The translations under genes were made by a program, and so were the position numbers. The notes under the pieces were generated by a model. The model was not told the origin of the DNA, did no database searches, and saw nothing but the letters and a program-made list of their open reading frames with translations. Shown here piece by piece: positions 1 to 10,078 of a DNA stretch of 64,000 nucleotides. The stretch's first letter is position 1. Every line of letters begins with the position of its first letter. Source of the stretch: Kribbella voronezhensis (GTDB taxonomy: Bacteria; Actinomycetota; Actinomycetes; Propionibacteriales; Kribbellaceae); contig NZ_SOCE01000001.1 of assembly GCF_004365175.1 (NCBI RefSeq), forward strand, positions 4,161,403 through 4,225,402, given 5' to 3'.

Positions 1-3
1 CCA

Positions 4-675
4 GTGAAGATCGGAGTCGTCACCTTCCCGGGCTCGCTCGACGACGTCGACGCCCGCCGGGCGGCCGCGGTCGCCGGGGCCGAGGCGGTCGCGCTCTGGC
101 ACGGCGACGCCGACCTGCACGGGGTCGACGCGGTGGTCCTGCCCGGCGGCTTCTCGTACGGCGACTATCTGCGCGCCGGCGCGATCTCCCGGTTCGCCCC
201 GGTGATGGAGACCATCATCAAGAAGGCGGGCGAGGGCCTGCCGGTGCTCGGGATCTGCAACGGCTTCCAGGTGCTCTGCGAGTCGCACCTGCTGCCCGGC
301 GCGCTGATCAAGAACCACCACCGCAAGTTCATCTGCAAGGACCAGCCGCTGCGGATCGAGAACAACCGCACCGCCTGGACCAGCGACTACGACGCGAACC
401 ACGAGATCACCATCGTGCTGAAGAACCAGGACGGCTCCTTCGTCGCGGACGAGGCCACCCTGGACCGGCTCGAGGGCGAGGGCCTGGTGGTCGCGCGCTA
501 CCTCGACGAGAACCCGAACGGGTCGTACCGCGACATCGCCGGGATCACGAACGAGCGCGGCAACGTGGTCGGTCTGATGCCGCACCCGGAGCACTGCGTC
601 GAGACCCTGACGGGTCCGAGCACGGACGGCCTCGGCTTCTTCACCTCGGTGCTCAAGGCCGTCGTCTCCTCCTGA
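4..675 (+). CDS. purQ: Phosphoribosylformylglycinamidine synthase subunit PurQ (glutaminase)
   Basis: Class I glutamine amidotransferase subunit that supplies ammonia to PurL in the fourth step of purine synthesis (FGAR to FGAM), in the cytoplasm. The 223-residue product has the usual length. The nucleophile elbow GICNGFQ holds Cys85, and the His/Glu of the triad lie in MPHPEH near residues 194-196. The start is GTG at base 4, so the N-terminus is complete. The small PurS subunit needed by this PurQ/PurL type would be expected just upstream, outside the window. The stop overlaps the next start (TGATG), so the downstream membrane-protein gene is probably co-translated. Confidence 0.97.
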   Translation: MKIGVVTFPGSLDDVDARRAAAVAGAEAVALWHGDADLHGVDAVVLPGGFSYGDYLRAGAISRFAPVMETIIKKAGEGLPVLGICNGFQVLCESHLLPGALIKNHHRKFICKDQPLRIENNRTAWTSDYDANHEITIVLKNQDGSFVADEATLDRLEGEGLVVARYLDENPNGSYRDIAGITNERGNVVGLMPHPEHCVETLTGPSTDGLGFFTSVLKAVVSS

Positions 676-2783
676 TGAACCATCGCTCGCGTCCGAAGAA
701 CCGCAGGGCCCGCCCCACGTTCCTTCGGACGCTAGCGCTCGGCCTCGCCCTCTTCGCGGCAGCCTCGGCCGGTACTGCGTACGCCGCGCCGCCGACGGCC
801 GAGCAGGCGCCGCGGACCCTGCCGGCGAAGGTGATCGTGATCGGCGCCGCCGGGCTGACCTGGTACGACGTGAAAGGCTCACCGGACCTGACAGCGCTGG
901 TGAACCAGGCGAATGTCGGCTCGATCACGGTGAAGACGGCCGGTCCGCACACCTGTCCGGTCGACGGCTGGCTGACGATCAGCGCCGGCACCCGGGCCTG
1001 GGGGAGTGTTCCCGGCGACGCCTGCGGTGAGCTGCCGACCGTTGCCAATGGCAAGATCTCCGACTGGCAGACGTACGTGGACCGCCAGGCGGAGCACCAC
1101 ACCGGCGCTCCGCTGGGCCGGCTGGCCGAGAGTCGCCAGGGAGTCTGCGGTTTCGGGCCGGGCGCGGCGATCGCGGTCGCGCGGGCCGACGGAACGGTGG
1201 GCGATTGGCAGCCCGGCGTCGAGCTGACCAAGCTGGGCGGCTGTGGCGACGCGATCATCGATGCCGGCGTCATGCCGCTGCGCGAGGGGCGCGAGGAAGC
1301 GCGCAAGCGCGTCGCCGAGCTGGTGAAGCAGGCCGAGGGTGCCGCGCCGGACGCCTGGGTGCTGCTGGTCGGCATCGGCCAGGAGATCGCCAACGCCCAC
1401 CAGGAGCCGCTGGTCGCGCTGCAACTGCCACCGGCCGACGGGCCGCGCTGGCTGACCAGCGACTCCACCCGTAGGCCTGGGTTGATCCAGCTCACCGACG
1501 TGACCGCGACGATCCTCCGCGGCCAGGCGAAGGAACTGGACCCCGCCGGCGAGGAGCAGCCCGGTCCCCTCGACGGCAACGTGATCTCAGCCGCCGGTGA
1601 CAAGCACACCGACGCGGCCGCGGTGATCGAGGATCGGCTGGATACGAACGAGCGGTTCGAGCATCCGCGGCCGGTGTTGATCGCGGTCGCGATGACGTTG
1701 CTGGTGGCGCAGTTGGCGGCACTCGGCTGGTTCCTGGTCACCAGGAGCCGGCGGGCACGTAGTACGAGTGAGTTCACCATGCTGGCGCAGGGCGGGTTCT
1801 TCATCGCGGTGTTCTTGTCCACGGCAACTGTCTGGTGGCGGTGGCCGTCGCCTGGTTTCTCCTTGTACTGCGTGGTGTTGGGGATCAGCGCGGTGTTCGC
1901 CGGAGTCGCGAAGGTGTTGCTGAAGCAGTACGCCGGACTGGGGATCCTGCTGGCGGCGTACGTGATCTTGCTGGTCGACGGTGTGCTGGGGACCCCGCTG
2001 CAGTTCGGCAGCATGTTCGCGGACGGGCCGGTGATCGGGGGACGGTTCTACGGCTTCGGAAACTCCACCTTCGCGACGCTGGCTGTCGCTGCGCTCGTGA
2101 CTGCGGGCTGGGTGGCGCAGAAGCTGCTGGAGCGAAGCCGGATGCAGGCTGCGCTCGCAGTACTGGTCATCGGAGGCCTGGCGATCATCGTGGACGGCAA
2201 GCCGGGCTGGGGGACGGACTTCGGCGGCATCATCGCGCTGACGCCCGCAGTGCTCCTGCTGGCCTGGCTGACGTGGCGCGGCAGCATCTCGCTGAAGGCT
2301 CTGATCGGTATCGGCATCGCAGGAGTGCTCGCAGTGTCGGCGGTCGCCTTCCTGGACTACCTGCGGCCCGAGGATCAGCGCAGTCACTTCGGCACCTTCG
2401 TAGCGCGCCTGCTCGACGGGGATGTGGGCGACGTGCTGATCCGCAAGCTGCAGATGTCGCTGGCCTTCTTCCACACTCCGGCTGGCTGGTTCATGCTCGC
2501 CGGCGTCGTGCTGGCGATGATCGCGACCGTCTGGCCGGACAAGGTCCCGTTCGAGAGCTACCGCCGGTACTACGTCAGCCGGCCGATGATCCGGCCGACC
2601 CTGCTCGCGCTGTCGACCTGTGGTCTGGTCGGCATGCTGCTCAACGACGCCGGGGTGGCACTGCCCGCGATCATGGCCGGTTTCACCCTTCCTCTGCTCG
2701 TAGCTCACCTCATGGCGGCTACCGTTTTACCCGAGTCCCACCTAGTTCAGGAGTCATCAAGTGTCGACCGACACCGTCAGTAA
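675..2783 (+). CDS. Membrane-anchored alkaline-phosphatase-superfamily-like protein of unknown function
   Basis: 702-residue envelope protein. Residues 1-38 form a signal peptide or membrane anchor (Arg/Lys-rich start, hydrophobic core, AYA end). Residues about 50-310 form an exported domain that opens with [12 protein letters not shown] and carries the segment [11 protein letters not shown] and later [11 protein letters not shown]. These resemble the metal-site strands of alkaline-phosphatase/phosphodiesterase-fold proteins, by my recognition only. From about residue 330 to 690 there are roughly ten hydrophobic segments. It overlaps purQ by 1 base and runs 23 bases into purL, so it is embedded in the pur operon. 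Substrate unknown; a link to purine synthesis is not evident. Confidence 0.75.
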   Translation: MNHRSRPKNRRARPTFLRTLALGLALFAAASAGTAYAAPPTAEQAPRTLPAKVIVIGAAGLTWYDVKGSPDLTALVNQANVGSITVKTAGPHTCPVDGWLTISAGTRAWGSVPGDACGELPTVANGKISDWQTYVDRQAEHHTGAPLGRLAESRQGVCGFGPGAAIAVARADGTVGDWQPGVELTKLGGCGDAIIDAGVMPLREGREEARKRVAELVKQAEGAAPDAWVLLVGIGQEIANAHQEPLVALQLPPADGPRWLTSDSTRRPGLIQLTDVTATILRGQAKELDPAGEEQPGPLDGNVISAAGDKHTDAAAVIEDRLDTNERFEHPRPVLIAVAMTLLVAQLAALGWFLVTRSRRARSTSEFTMLAQGGFFIAVFLSTATVWWRWPSPGFSLYCVVLGISAVFAGVAKVLLKQYAGLGILLAAYVILLVDGVLGTPLQFGSMFADGPVIGGRFYGFGNSTFATLAVAALVTAGWVAQKLLERSRMQAALAVLVIGGLAIIVDGKPGWGTDFGGIIALTPAVLLLAWLTWRGSISLKALIGIGIAGVLAVSAVAFLDYLRPEDQRSHFGTFVARLLDGDVGDVLIRKLQMSLAFFHTPAGWFMLAGVVLAMIATVWPDKVPFESYRRYYVSRPMIRPTLLALSTCGLVGMLLNDAGVALPAIMAGFTLPLLVAHLMAATVLPESHLVQESSSVDRHRQ

Positions 2784-5022
2784 CGCGACCAGTACGCCGG
2801 ACGTGGAGCAGCCGTGGGCGGAGCTCGGGCTGAAGCCGGACGAGTACCAGCGGATCCGCGACATCCTGGACCGGCGGCCGACCAGCTGCGAGCTGGCGAT
2901 GTACTCGGTGATGTGGAGCGAGCACTGCTCGTACAAGTCGTCCAAGGTGCACCTCAAGAAGTTCGGCGACATCCCGCAGGAGACCCCGGCCGGCAAGATG
3001 CTCGCGGGGATCGGCGAGAACGCCGGCGTGATCGACATCGGTGAGGGCTACGCGGTCACCTTCAAGGTCGAGTCGCACAACCACCCGTCGTACGTGGAGC
3101 CGTACCAGGGCGCGGCGACCGGGGTCGGCGGGATCGTCCGCGACATCCTCGCGATGGGCGCCCGCCCGGTCGCGGTGATGGACCCGCTGCGGTTCGGCCC
3201 GCTGGACGCGCCGGACACCAAGCGCGTGCTGCCGGGGATCGTGTCGGGCGTCGGCGGCTACGGCAACAGCCTCGGTCTACCGAACATCGGCGGCGAGGTC
3301 GTCTTCGACTCAACGTACCTGGGCAACCCGCTGGTGAACGCGCTCTGCGTCGGCGTCATGCGGCACGAGGACCTGCACCTGGCGAACGCGACCGGCATCG
3401 GCAACCAGATCATCCTGTACGGCGCCAAGACCGGCGGCGACGGCATCGGCGGCGTTTCCGTGCTCGCGAGTGAGACCTTCGCCGAGGGTGGCCCGACCAA
3501 GCGCCCCGCAGTACAGGTCGGTGACCCGTTCATGGAGAAGCTGCTGATCGAGTGCACGCTCGAACTGTTCGCGGCCCGGATCGTCGAGGGCATCCAGGAC
3601 CTCGGTGGCGCCGGCCTGTCCTGTGCGACCTCGGAGCTGGCCAGCGCGGGTGACGGCGGCATGTACGTCTCGCTCGACAAGGTGCCGCTGCGGGACGCCT
3701 CCCTTGCTCCGGAAGAGATTCTGATGAGCGAGTCGCAGGAGCGGATGATGGCGGTCGTCACGCCCGAGAATGTCGAAAGCTTCCTGAAGATCTGCGCGAA
3801 GTGGGACGTCCAGGCCGACGTGATCGGTGAGGTCACCGACACCGGCCGGTTGCAGATCGACTGGCACGGCGAGCGGGTGGTCGACGTACCGCCGCGGACC
3901 GTGGCGCACGAGGGCCCGGTCTACGAGCGCCCGTACGCGCGGCCGGAGTGGATGGACGCGCTGCAGGCCGACGGCGCCGAGAAGTTGCCGCGGGCAACCA
4001 CTGGCGCGGAGCTGCGGGACACGCTGCTGAAGCTGATCGCGTCGCCGAACCTGTGCGACAAGTCCTGGGTGACGGACCAGTACGACCGGTACGTGCTCGG
4101 CAACTCGGTGCTCGCGCAGCCCGAGGACAGCGGGATGATCCGGGTCGACGAGACGAGCGGCCTCGGTGTCGCGGTCTCCACCGACTGCAACGGCCGCTTC
4201 GCCAAGCTCGACCCGTACACCGGCGCCAAGCTCGCGCTCGCCGAGTCCTACCGCAATGTCGCCACCACGGGCGCCCGGCCGGCCGCGGTGACCGACTGCC
4301 TGAACTTCGGTTCGCCGGAGGACCCGGGCGTGATGTGGCAGTTCTCCGAGGCCATCCGTGGCCTGGTCGACGGCTGCATCGAGCTGGGCATCCCGGTGAC
4401 CGGCGGCAACGTGTCGTTCTACAACCAGACCGGCGAGACCCCGATCCTGCCGACGCCGGTCGTCGGCGTGCTCGGCGTCATCGACGACGTCACCCGCCGT
4501 ACGCCGATCGGCTTCACCGCCGACATGGAGGGCCACCAGCTCTACCTGCTCGGCGAGACCGACGAGGAACTGTCCGGCTCGGAGTGGGCCCACGTCATCC
4601 ACGGCCACCTCGGCGGTCGCCCGCCGGCGGTGGACCTGGCCGCTGAGGCGCAGCTCGCGGACATCCTGATCAACGCGTCGCGCGACGGCCTGATCGACGC
4701 GGCTCACGACGTGAGCGACGGCGGTGTCGCCCAGGTGCTGGTCGAGTCCGCCCTGCGCGGTGGCGTCGGCGCGCGGGTGTGGGCGCCGGACGGCCTCGAC
4801 CCGTTCCTGTTCCTGTTCGCCGAGTCGGCCGGCCGCGCGGTCGTCGCCGTACCGCGGACCGAGGAGGTCCGGTTCACCGACATGTGCACCGCGCGCCGCT
4901 TCCCGCACACCAAGATCGGCGTCGTCACCGGCGAGTCCCTCGATGTCCAGGACCAGTTCGAGGTCTCGCTGTCCGAACTCCGTGAGACCTGGACCGCCAC
5001 CCTCCCGGCCGCCCTCGGCTGA
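2761..5022 (+). CDS. purL: Phosphoribosylformylglycinamidine synthase subunit PurL
   Basis: ATP-dependent synthetase subunit converting FGAR to FGAM with ammonia from PurQ. The 753 residues match the small, PurS-dependent PurL type. Visible family segments are [12 protein letters not shown] near the N-terminus, [24 protein letters not shown], the glycine-rich [13 protein letters not shown], and the second-half repeat [12 protein letters not shown] with [11 protein letters not shown]. The start is GTG at 2761, with AGGAG at 2749-2753 seven bases ahead; it lies inside the 3' end of the preceding membrane-protein gene. Confidence 0.97.
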   Translation: MSTDTVSNATSTPDVEQPWAELGLKPDEYQRIRDILDRRPTSCELAMYSVMWSEHCSYKSSKVHLKKFGDIPQETPAGKMLAGIGENAGVIDIGEGYAVTFKVESHNHPSYVEPYQGAATGVGGIVRDILAMGARPVAVMDPLRFGPLDAPDTKRVLPGIVSGVGGYGNSLGLPNIGGEVVFDSTYLGNPLVNALCVGVMRHEDLHLANATGIGNQIILYGAKTGGDGIGGVSVLASETFAEGGPTKRPAVQVGDPFMEKLLIECTLELFAARIVEGIQDLGGAGLSCATSELASAGDGGMYVSLDKVPLRDASLAPEEILMSESQERMMAVVTPENVESFLKICAKWDVQADVIGEVTDTGRLQIDWHGERVVDVPPRTVAHEGPVYERPYARPEWMDALQADGAEKLPRATTGAELRDTLLKLIASPNLCDKSWVTDQYDRYVLGNSVLAQPEDSGMIRVDETSGLGVAVSTDCNGRFAKLDPYTGAKLALAESYRNVATTGARPAAVTDCLNFGSPEDPGVMWQFSEAIRGLVDGCIELGIPVTGGNVSFYNQTGETPILPTPVVGVLGVIDDVTRRTPIGFTADMEGHQLYLLGETDEELSGSEWAHVIHGHLGGRPPAVDLAAEAQLADILINASRDGLIDAAHDVSDGGVAQVLVESALRGGVGARVWAPDGLDPFLFLFAESAGRAVVAVPRTEEVRFTDMCTARRFPHTKIGVVTGESLDVQDQFEVSLSELRETWTATLPAALG

Positions 5023-5026
5023 TCGA

Positions 5027-5527
5027 GTGGATTGGGAAGGTGCACGTCAGCTCGGCGGCCAGGTCTACCGATCTGGGCCGCCGAGTGACGCGGTACGGGA
5101 GCAGTTGATCGCTGCCGGAGTCACCGGGGTCGAGGTGCCCGACGAGGGGCCCGACGGACCGGCGTACTACGGGGAGGCGCTGCGGCGCTCGCCCGGTCCG
5201 ATCACGTCGGTCTTCGCGCGGATCGCGGACGCCGAAGCCGGCGACGTCCTGGTCTTCGGGGACCGCACCTCGATGATCGCCGCGATGCTGCAGACCCTCG
5301 CCGGAACGCCGGTCGCGGACATTTTGGACGACTACGAACTCGAGCTCCGCGCGGCCGACGAGACCGCGCCGGAGCCGCTGAACGAAGGCGCCCTCAACCT
5401 GTACTGCGCGGACGCGTGCCTGGCGATGGTCGCGTTCCTCGGCTCCACAGACGTCGCCGGCTACCTCACCGCGAGCGGCCTCACCTTCGAACAACTCGAC
5501 CGCCTCCGCGAGAAGCTAACCGGCTGA
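5027..5527 (+). CDS. Tyrosine-phosphatase-like protein lacking the catalytic cysteine
   Basis: 166-residue protein starting at GTG 5027, four bases after purL. The order of segments follows the IphP-type bacterial tyrosine phosphatases: an early VYRSGPPSD strand, then the P-loop region, then ILDDYELE (the DY motif after the active site), then a C-terminal GLTFEQLDRLREKL helix. Where the family has HCxxGKDRTG, this protein reads VLVFGDRTSM: the DRT survives but the cysteine and two loop residues are gone. It is therefore probably an inactive phosphatase fold used for binding; this is inference. Its last 12 bases overlap the convergent gene on the minus strand. Confidence 0.6.
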   Translation: MDWEGARQLGGQVYRSGPPSDAVREQLIAAGVTGVEVPDEGPDGPAYYGEALRRSPGPITSVFARIADAEAGDVLVFGDRTSMIAAMLQTLAGTPVADILDDYELELRAADETAPEPLNEGALNLYCADACLAMVAFLGSTDVAGYLTASGLTFEQLDRLREKLTG

Positions 5528-7780
5528 GGGCGGGGTCCCGATGTGGACCTCCAGTTCGGCCGGCTCGGTCATCTGGTCCCAGGCGCGGTCCTTGAGCTTG
5601 CCGGCCTGCTTCTCGGCCGCGAGCAGGGCCGCGCGCATCGCCTCGGCGTCGGTGATCTCCTGGCTGGTGACCGCGTCGGCCGCGCTGGTGGCACCCTGCA
5701 CGATCTCGAGATGGGTGCCGTCCGTCGGCATCAGCTCGGCCCAGTGCGCGACGCAGTACACCTTCTCCGGGGTGTCCTGGCAGTCCGTGGTCAGGTCGGG
5801 CACCTCGTCCGGTTCGCCGATGATCGTGCCGCGGAACTTGCGCAGGTCCTCGATCAGCCGCTCGAACTGCTTCTCGATCACCGATCCGAGTGGCGCCGCG
5901 ACCGACTTGCCGAAGATCCAGCGCAGCGCGAAGAGCTCCATCCCGGCCCGCACCGGCAGGTAGAGCTTCGCCCAGCTGGCGTTGATGAAGTCGGACGGAT
6001 CCAGCGTGGGTTCGCGGCTGTCACCGGTCGACCACCAGCTCGGGTAGGCGACGAACGAGGCGCGCTCCCAGTCGAAGATGCGCTGCCAGTAGTCGATCTC
6101 CCAGCACTCGTCCCGGACACCGGCGGGGAACCGCTGCTCGATGATCTGCGAGATCATCTCGTTCACCGGCTCGAGGCCGCGCTTCATCCGCAGCTCCAGC
6201 GCGTCCGCGTCGGCATGGGCCTGCTCGAGAGCCGCGTCGCGCTTGTCGTTCCACGCCTGCAGCGCCGTGCGGTACGCTGCCAGGTCCGCGTTGTACTTCG
6301 TGTCCTCGCCGACCTGCTGCACGATCGTCGACTTCTCCCGGAACCGCGCCTTCAGTTGCAGCTCGATGCCGGGGCCACCCAGCCAGGACGGGCAGCCGAT
6401 GTGGACCCGCACCCGCAGGACGGAGCCACCGTCCGCCGACGTCGGGTACGGCGTGCCGACGACGTACCGGCTGACGGTCTCCTGCGGCCGTCTGGTGATG
6501 ACGTTGATGTTCTGCTCGATGAAGTCGGCGTCGTCGTCCCACTGCAGCGCCCCGGAGTCGAACGGTACGTCGATGTCGTAGTCGGCCCGCATGTCGCCGG
6601 TCCAGCCCCACTGGTTCGCGGGGACGACGGCCGAGGTGTTCACCTGGGTGGCAGGTGTGGTCGGGGTCGGGCCCGCGGCAGGTTCGGTCTTCTTCGGCTC
6701 CTGGGGGATCGGCGGGAGCGCGGCGGTCGCGGCAGCCATGATCGCCTCGCGGCCTTTCAGGATCCGGCCGAAGAAGGTGTTCGCGGGATCCTTGATGCTC
6801 GGTGCCCAGCACAGCCGCGCGCCGTACCGCTCCTGCTGCAACTGCAGGCGTTGCAGCACCTTGAAGTAGTGCAAGGTGATCGGGGTGATCCGGTTCGGGT
6901 TGCGCAGGGTCCGTTTCGAGGTGGACTCGAAGCCGGACTCGGTGACCAGTTTGAAGTCGGTCTTGTGCTGGGTGCGGTACTTCGCGGCCACCTTGGAACT
7001 GGCCGTCTGGTTGTCCTTGACCGCCCGCCGGGCCGTCTCCTGATGCGCGTCGGTGACGTTCTTCGTGTACGCGATCGTGTGGCTGGCGTTGAACTTGCCC
7101 CAGAAGAACTCCGGGCTGTGGTACTCGCCGGTGTGGCTGGCGTTCAGCCCCCAGCTGTCGGTGAGTGACCGCTGCCGCTCGAAACCTTCCTGCAGTTCGG
7201 TGCTCAGGCTGCTGGTCAGCTCGACGTCGAACTGCCGCTCGGTCTCGTCCTGTTCCTCCAACGTCAGTTGGCGTTTCGTGTACGTCTTCTGCTCGAGCAC
7301 GACCTCCTCGCCGGGCGCGAGCGCGAGCGCGTACAGGTGCTCGCCGAGCGCGAACCCGGCCGGCCGGATCCTGGTCCGGTCCAGGAAGGCGTAGCCGAGG
7401 TCGGACTGAAGGAGCCCGGCCACGAACTCGGTCTCCTGGCTGCCGAGGATCGTCGGGCGCGACTGCGGCCGTTCGGCGAACACCATGGTCGAGTCGGTGT
7501 ACGGGAGGTTCTCGTCGGCGGCGTCCATGTTGTTGGCGTCCCAGAGCCGGCTCAACCCGAGCTTCTTCAGGATGCCGGGCAGCCGGTCGCGATCGAGGCC
7601 GCCGTAGCGCAGCGCCTCCAGCAGTTGCTGCTTGGCGTAGAACGGCAGGATCGGTGTGACCTCGTCGTCGAACGTGATCAGCACCGGGACGAAGTAGTTG
7701 GAGTACACGTACCGGTCGGAGAAGGCGGCGGCGAAGCCGAGCCCGTCGGTGTCGATATCGGCGACGACCACTTTGCTCAT
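5516..7780 (-). CDS. Large protein of unknown function, second gene of a two-gene module
   Basis: 754 residues that I do not recognise. There is no signal peptide or transmembrane segment. Residues about 165-290 are rich in charged and Gln/Glu residues (QLTLEEQDETERQFD, HQETARRAVKDNQTASSK) and look like long helices. A conserved-looking stretch NPNRITPITLHYFKVLQRLQ follows, then a Pro/Thr/Ala linker near residues 355-385, a beta-rich part, a second charged helical part near 480-540, and an acidic C-terminal part. The start ATG at 7780 has GAGGGGG on the minus strand about eight bases ahead. It lies 34 bases after the 691-residue gene, so the two are very likely one transcript. Confidence 0.7.
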   Translation of the reverse strand: MSKVVVADIDTDGLGFAAAFSDRYVYSNYFVPVLITFDDEVTPILPFYAKQQLLEALRYGGLDRDRLPGILKKLGLSRLWDANNMDAADENLPYTDSTMVFAERPQSRPTILGSQETEFVAGLLQSDLGYAFLDRTRIRPAGFALGEHLYALALAPGEEVVLEQKTYTKRQLTLEEQDETERQFDVELTSSLSTELQEGFERQRSLTDSWGLNASHTGEYHSPEFFWGKFNASHTIAYTKNVTDAHQETARRAVKDNQTASSKVAAKYRTQHKTDFKLVTESGFESTSKRTLRNPNRITPITLHYFKVLQRLQLQQERYGARLCWAPSIKDPANTFFGRILKGREAIMAAATAALPPIPQEPKKTEPAAGPTPTTPATQVNTSAVVPANQWGWTGDMRADYDIDVPFDSGALQWDDDADFIEQNINVITRRPQETVSRYVVGTPYPTSADGGSVLRVRVHIGCPSWLGGPGIELQLKARFREKSTIVQQVGEDTKYNADLAAYRTALQAWNDKRDAALEQAHADADALELRMKRGLEPVNEMISQIIEQRFPAGVRDECWEIDYWQRIFDWERASFVAYPSWWSTGDSREPTLDPSDFINASWAKLYLPVRAGMELFALRWIFGKSVAAPLGSVIEKQFERLIEDLRKFRGTIIGEPDEVPDLTTDCQDTPEKVYCVAHWAELMPTDGTHLEIVQGATSAADAVTSQEITDAEAMRAALLAAEKQAGKLKDRAWDQMTEPAELEVHIGTPPSAG

Positions 7781-7793
7781 CGTTGATTCCCCC

Positions 7794-7810
7794 TCGGGCG
7801 GACGGCCCGA
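7794..7810 (-). other. Short hairpin between the two unknown-function genes
   Basis: TCGGGC at 7794-7799 and GCCCGA at 7805-7810 are perfect inverted repeats around a 5-base loop, inside the 34-base gap between the two minus-strand genes. No T-run follows on the minus strand, so it is more likely an RNA processing or attenuating stem than a full terminator. Confidence 0.4.
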
Positions 7811-7814
7811 TCGA

Positions 7815-9890
7815 CTACTTGAACAGCGAATTCAGACCCTTGTAGGTCATCTCGTGCGACAGGACGTAGAACAACTCACCGAACACGGACTGCAAGGCCG
7901 CCTGCCGTACGACGGTCTCCCGTACGGCGTGCGTGGTCAGCTCCTCCAGCCCTTTCACCACCTCGGCCGGGACCCCGCCCTTGCCGGCTTTGACGTAGGC
8001 GTCGGCGATCGCCTCCCAGTTGCCGTCGAACTCCCCGCCGAGGTCTTCCGCGACCTTGCCCCAGGTTTCCTCGAACTTCTCCAGCTTGGTCGACGACGTC
8101 CAGTCCACGTTCGTGACGCGGCGCGCGTTCGGGTCCAGCAACAGCAGATCCGACTTCAGGTCGCCGACCGTGGTGGTCGTCTTCCAGCCGAACCGCTTGC
8201 TCAGGTGACTCGCGAGCGCCCGCTCGGTATCGGCCGCGCCCTTGGCGTCGAACCCGACCAACTTGAGCAACAGCTCGCGATCGGGATGTTCGAGCAGCAT
8301 CTGGGCGATGGTCCGGCCGAGCGCGCGGTCCGCCCTGGTGAGCAGCGGTCCGAGTTCGGGAGCCGACGACTTGATCGTCTCCAGCGTCACCTTGAGCGTC
8401 TTCTCCGTGATCGGCAGCACTCCCGGTGCGACCTCGCCGATCAGCTTCGCCACCTCGATCTCCATCGCCCGGTGGATGATCTGGCCGAGTTGCCCCGGAT
8501 TGACCCGGCCGAGTTTGCGGAGCTCGACGAAGGCGGCGTACGCGACCTGCTGGAGGAAGCCGTTCAGTTGCGTCGTGAGCCGGCGGGCCAGTTGGCCCGC
8601 CCTGGTCGCGTAGGTCACCGCAGTGGACAGGTTGGCGGGCGTGGCGGGTTTCAGAAGTGGCGCGAATGCCTCGTCGAGCTTGGCAAGGATGGCATCCAGC
8701 GCCTGGTCGAGCTCGGCTCGTGTCGCCTGGCGGCCGGCCGACGACACCAGTTCGGAGGTCGCTGCCATGAAGACCGGCTTGTTGTTCTGGCTCACCAGTA
8801 CGCCGTACCCGGTGCCCGCGCCCGCTCCGGCGAACGCTTCCGCGTGGGCGGCCTGGAAGACCGCCGACAAGGTGAGCTCGCCCTGCGCCAGAAAGGCCCG
8901 GCCCTCGCGGATCAGCGGCCGTAGTACTTCGGGTGGGAAGAGCGTGCGGAGCAGATCCATCCCGACCCGCGGTGCGGCCTCGATCACCGCCTTGCCGATG
9001 GCGATCAGGACCGCGGCGAGCTGGCGGGTCAGCAGCGCGAGCTGGGCCGCGGCGCCACGGAGTACGCCGACCAGGAGTGGCGCGTAGCGGATCGCCGCCT
9101 TGACGGCGACCTTGAGCAATGCCATCAGCTCGGCGATGCCGACCAGCAGTTGGTAGAGGTCGCCGGCGATCCGGCCGAGGCGTTTGCCGGCCGCGAACCA
9201 GTCGAGGTTCTCCAGGTCGTGCTCGAACTCCCGGTTCCAGTCCCGCCAGACCTTGAGCAGCTTGGCCGGCAGGGTGGTCGGATCGAGTTCGTCGAGCAGC
9301 GCGGAGAAGACCTGCTTGACCACCGCCACCTGCTCGTCGAGCCGGTTCAGTCCGGCATCTGGTTCGGTGGCGAGCAGGTACAGGGTGCTGAAGCCTTCGT
9401 TCTGCAGCCGGCCGACCAGTTGGAGCAACTTAACCAGATCGACCACGACAGTGGCGTACGACGCCGCGACCCCGACCACGAAGCCCTCGAAGAACAGCTT
9501 GGGGTTCACGGTGTTCCAGAACGAGTAGTGCCGGATCGCGTCCATCAGGATCGGATCCAGCCCGAGCAGGAAGCCGCGGAAGGCGGAGTCGCGGTCCACC
9601 TCGAGCGCGGCCAGGGCGAAGAACTCCTCGGCGAGCCCGAGCCGGGCCAGCAACCGGACCAGGTCCCACACGTTGTCCGCGGTGATCCGGCCGCGCATCG
9701 CGTCCAGCACCCGGGTGCGGGTGAGTGAACGCACGGCCTGCGCGCGGACGTAGTACTCGACGGTCAGCGCGACGAACTCGACGCGGGGATCGGGAGTGCG
9801 CTGTCCGTAGATCGAGCGCAGGGTCTCGTCCGGCACGGCCGGGACCGTGAACCAGTCCTGAATCATGATCGTGCGAGGTTGATCCGCCAC
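7815..9890 (-). CDS. Large helical protein of unknown function, first gene of a two-gene module
   Basis: 691 residues from GTG 9890, chosen because AGGGGG lies about seven bases ahead; ATG 9866 is an alternative and ATG 10049 is a longer reading without such support. No signal peptide. Residues about 250-340 are markedly hydrophobic and helical (repeated Ala/Leu/Val blocks such as LLTRQLAAVLIAIGKAV). The C-terminal 130 residues differ: they contain TTTTVGDLKSDLLLLD followed by RRVTNVDWTSSTKLEKF, which loosely resembles a nuclease-like core but has no certain catalytic set. I do not recognise a family. It is followed after 34 bases by the 754-residue gene. Confidence 0.68.
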   Translation of the reverse strand: MADQPRTIMIQDWFTVPAVPDETLRSIYGQRTPDPRVEFVALTVEYYVRAQAVRSLTRTRVLDAMRGRITADNVWDLVRLLARLGLAEEFFALAALEVDRDSAFRGFLLGLDPILMDAIRHYSFWNTVNPKLFFEGFVVGVAASYATVVVDLVKLLQLVGRLQNEGFSTLYLLATEPDAGLNRLDEQVAVVKQVFSALLDELDPTTLPAKLLKVWRDWNREFEHDLENLDWFAAGKRLGRIAGDLYQLLVGIAELMALLKVAVKAAIRYAPLLVGVLRGAAAQLALLTRQLAAVLIAIGKAVIEAAPRVGMDLLRTLFPPEVLRPLIREGRAFLAQGELTLSAVFQAAHAEAFAGAGAGTGYGVLVSQNNKPVFMAATSELVSSAGRQATRAELDQALDAILAKLDEAFAPLLKPATPANLSTAVTYATRAGQLARRLTTQLNGFLQQVAYAAFVELRKLGRVNPGQLGQIIHRAMEIEVAKLIGEVAPGVLPITEKTLKVTLETIKSSAPELGPLLTRADRALGRTIAQMLLEHPDRELLLKLVGFDAKGAADTERALASHLSKRFGWKTTTTVGDLKSDLLLLDPNARRVTNVDWTSSTKLEKFEETWGKVAEDLGGEFDGNWEAIADAYVKAGKGGVPAEVVKGLEELTTHAVRETVVRQAALQSVFGELFYVLSHEMTYKGLNSLFK

Positions 9891-10078
9891 CGGTCGGCCC
9901 CCTGCCTGGCGATGCCAGTCACGATGCCGCAGCCGAACAGGCGCGGGCAAGACGTCGGCGTAGTGGTCAATTGTGGCTTCGACCGGGGTAGCTGCGACTG
10001 AATCTTTCAGCAGGTCGTTTCCAACGGTTGTCGACCAGGCGTCTGGCACACTCGGAGGGAGGCGAGTGGGGAGAGTGG

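Noticed and set aside
653..2708. Very long minus-strand frames opposite the membrane-protein gene
   Set aside because: They lie opposite a gene with clear signal peptide and membrane helices; the antisense proteins are low-complexity Arg/Pro/His/Ser-rich with no family features, as expected of GC-rich shadow frames.
3310..4908. 532-residue minus-strand frame opposite purL
   Set aside because: purL is certain on the plus strand; the antisense product has no recognisable domain.
5543..7168. 541-residue plus-strand frame opposite the 754-residue gene
   Set aside because: Composition is Arg/Val/Leu-rich shadow sequence; the minus-strand frame has a ribosome binding site and normal composition.
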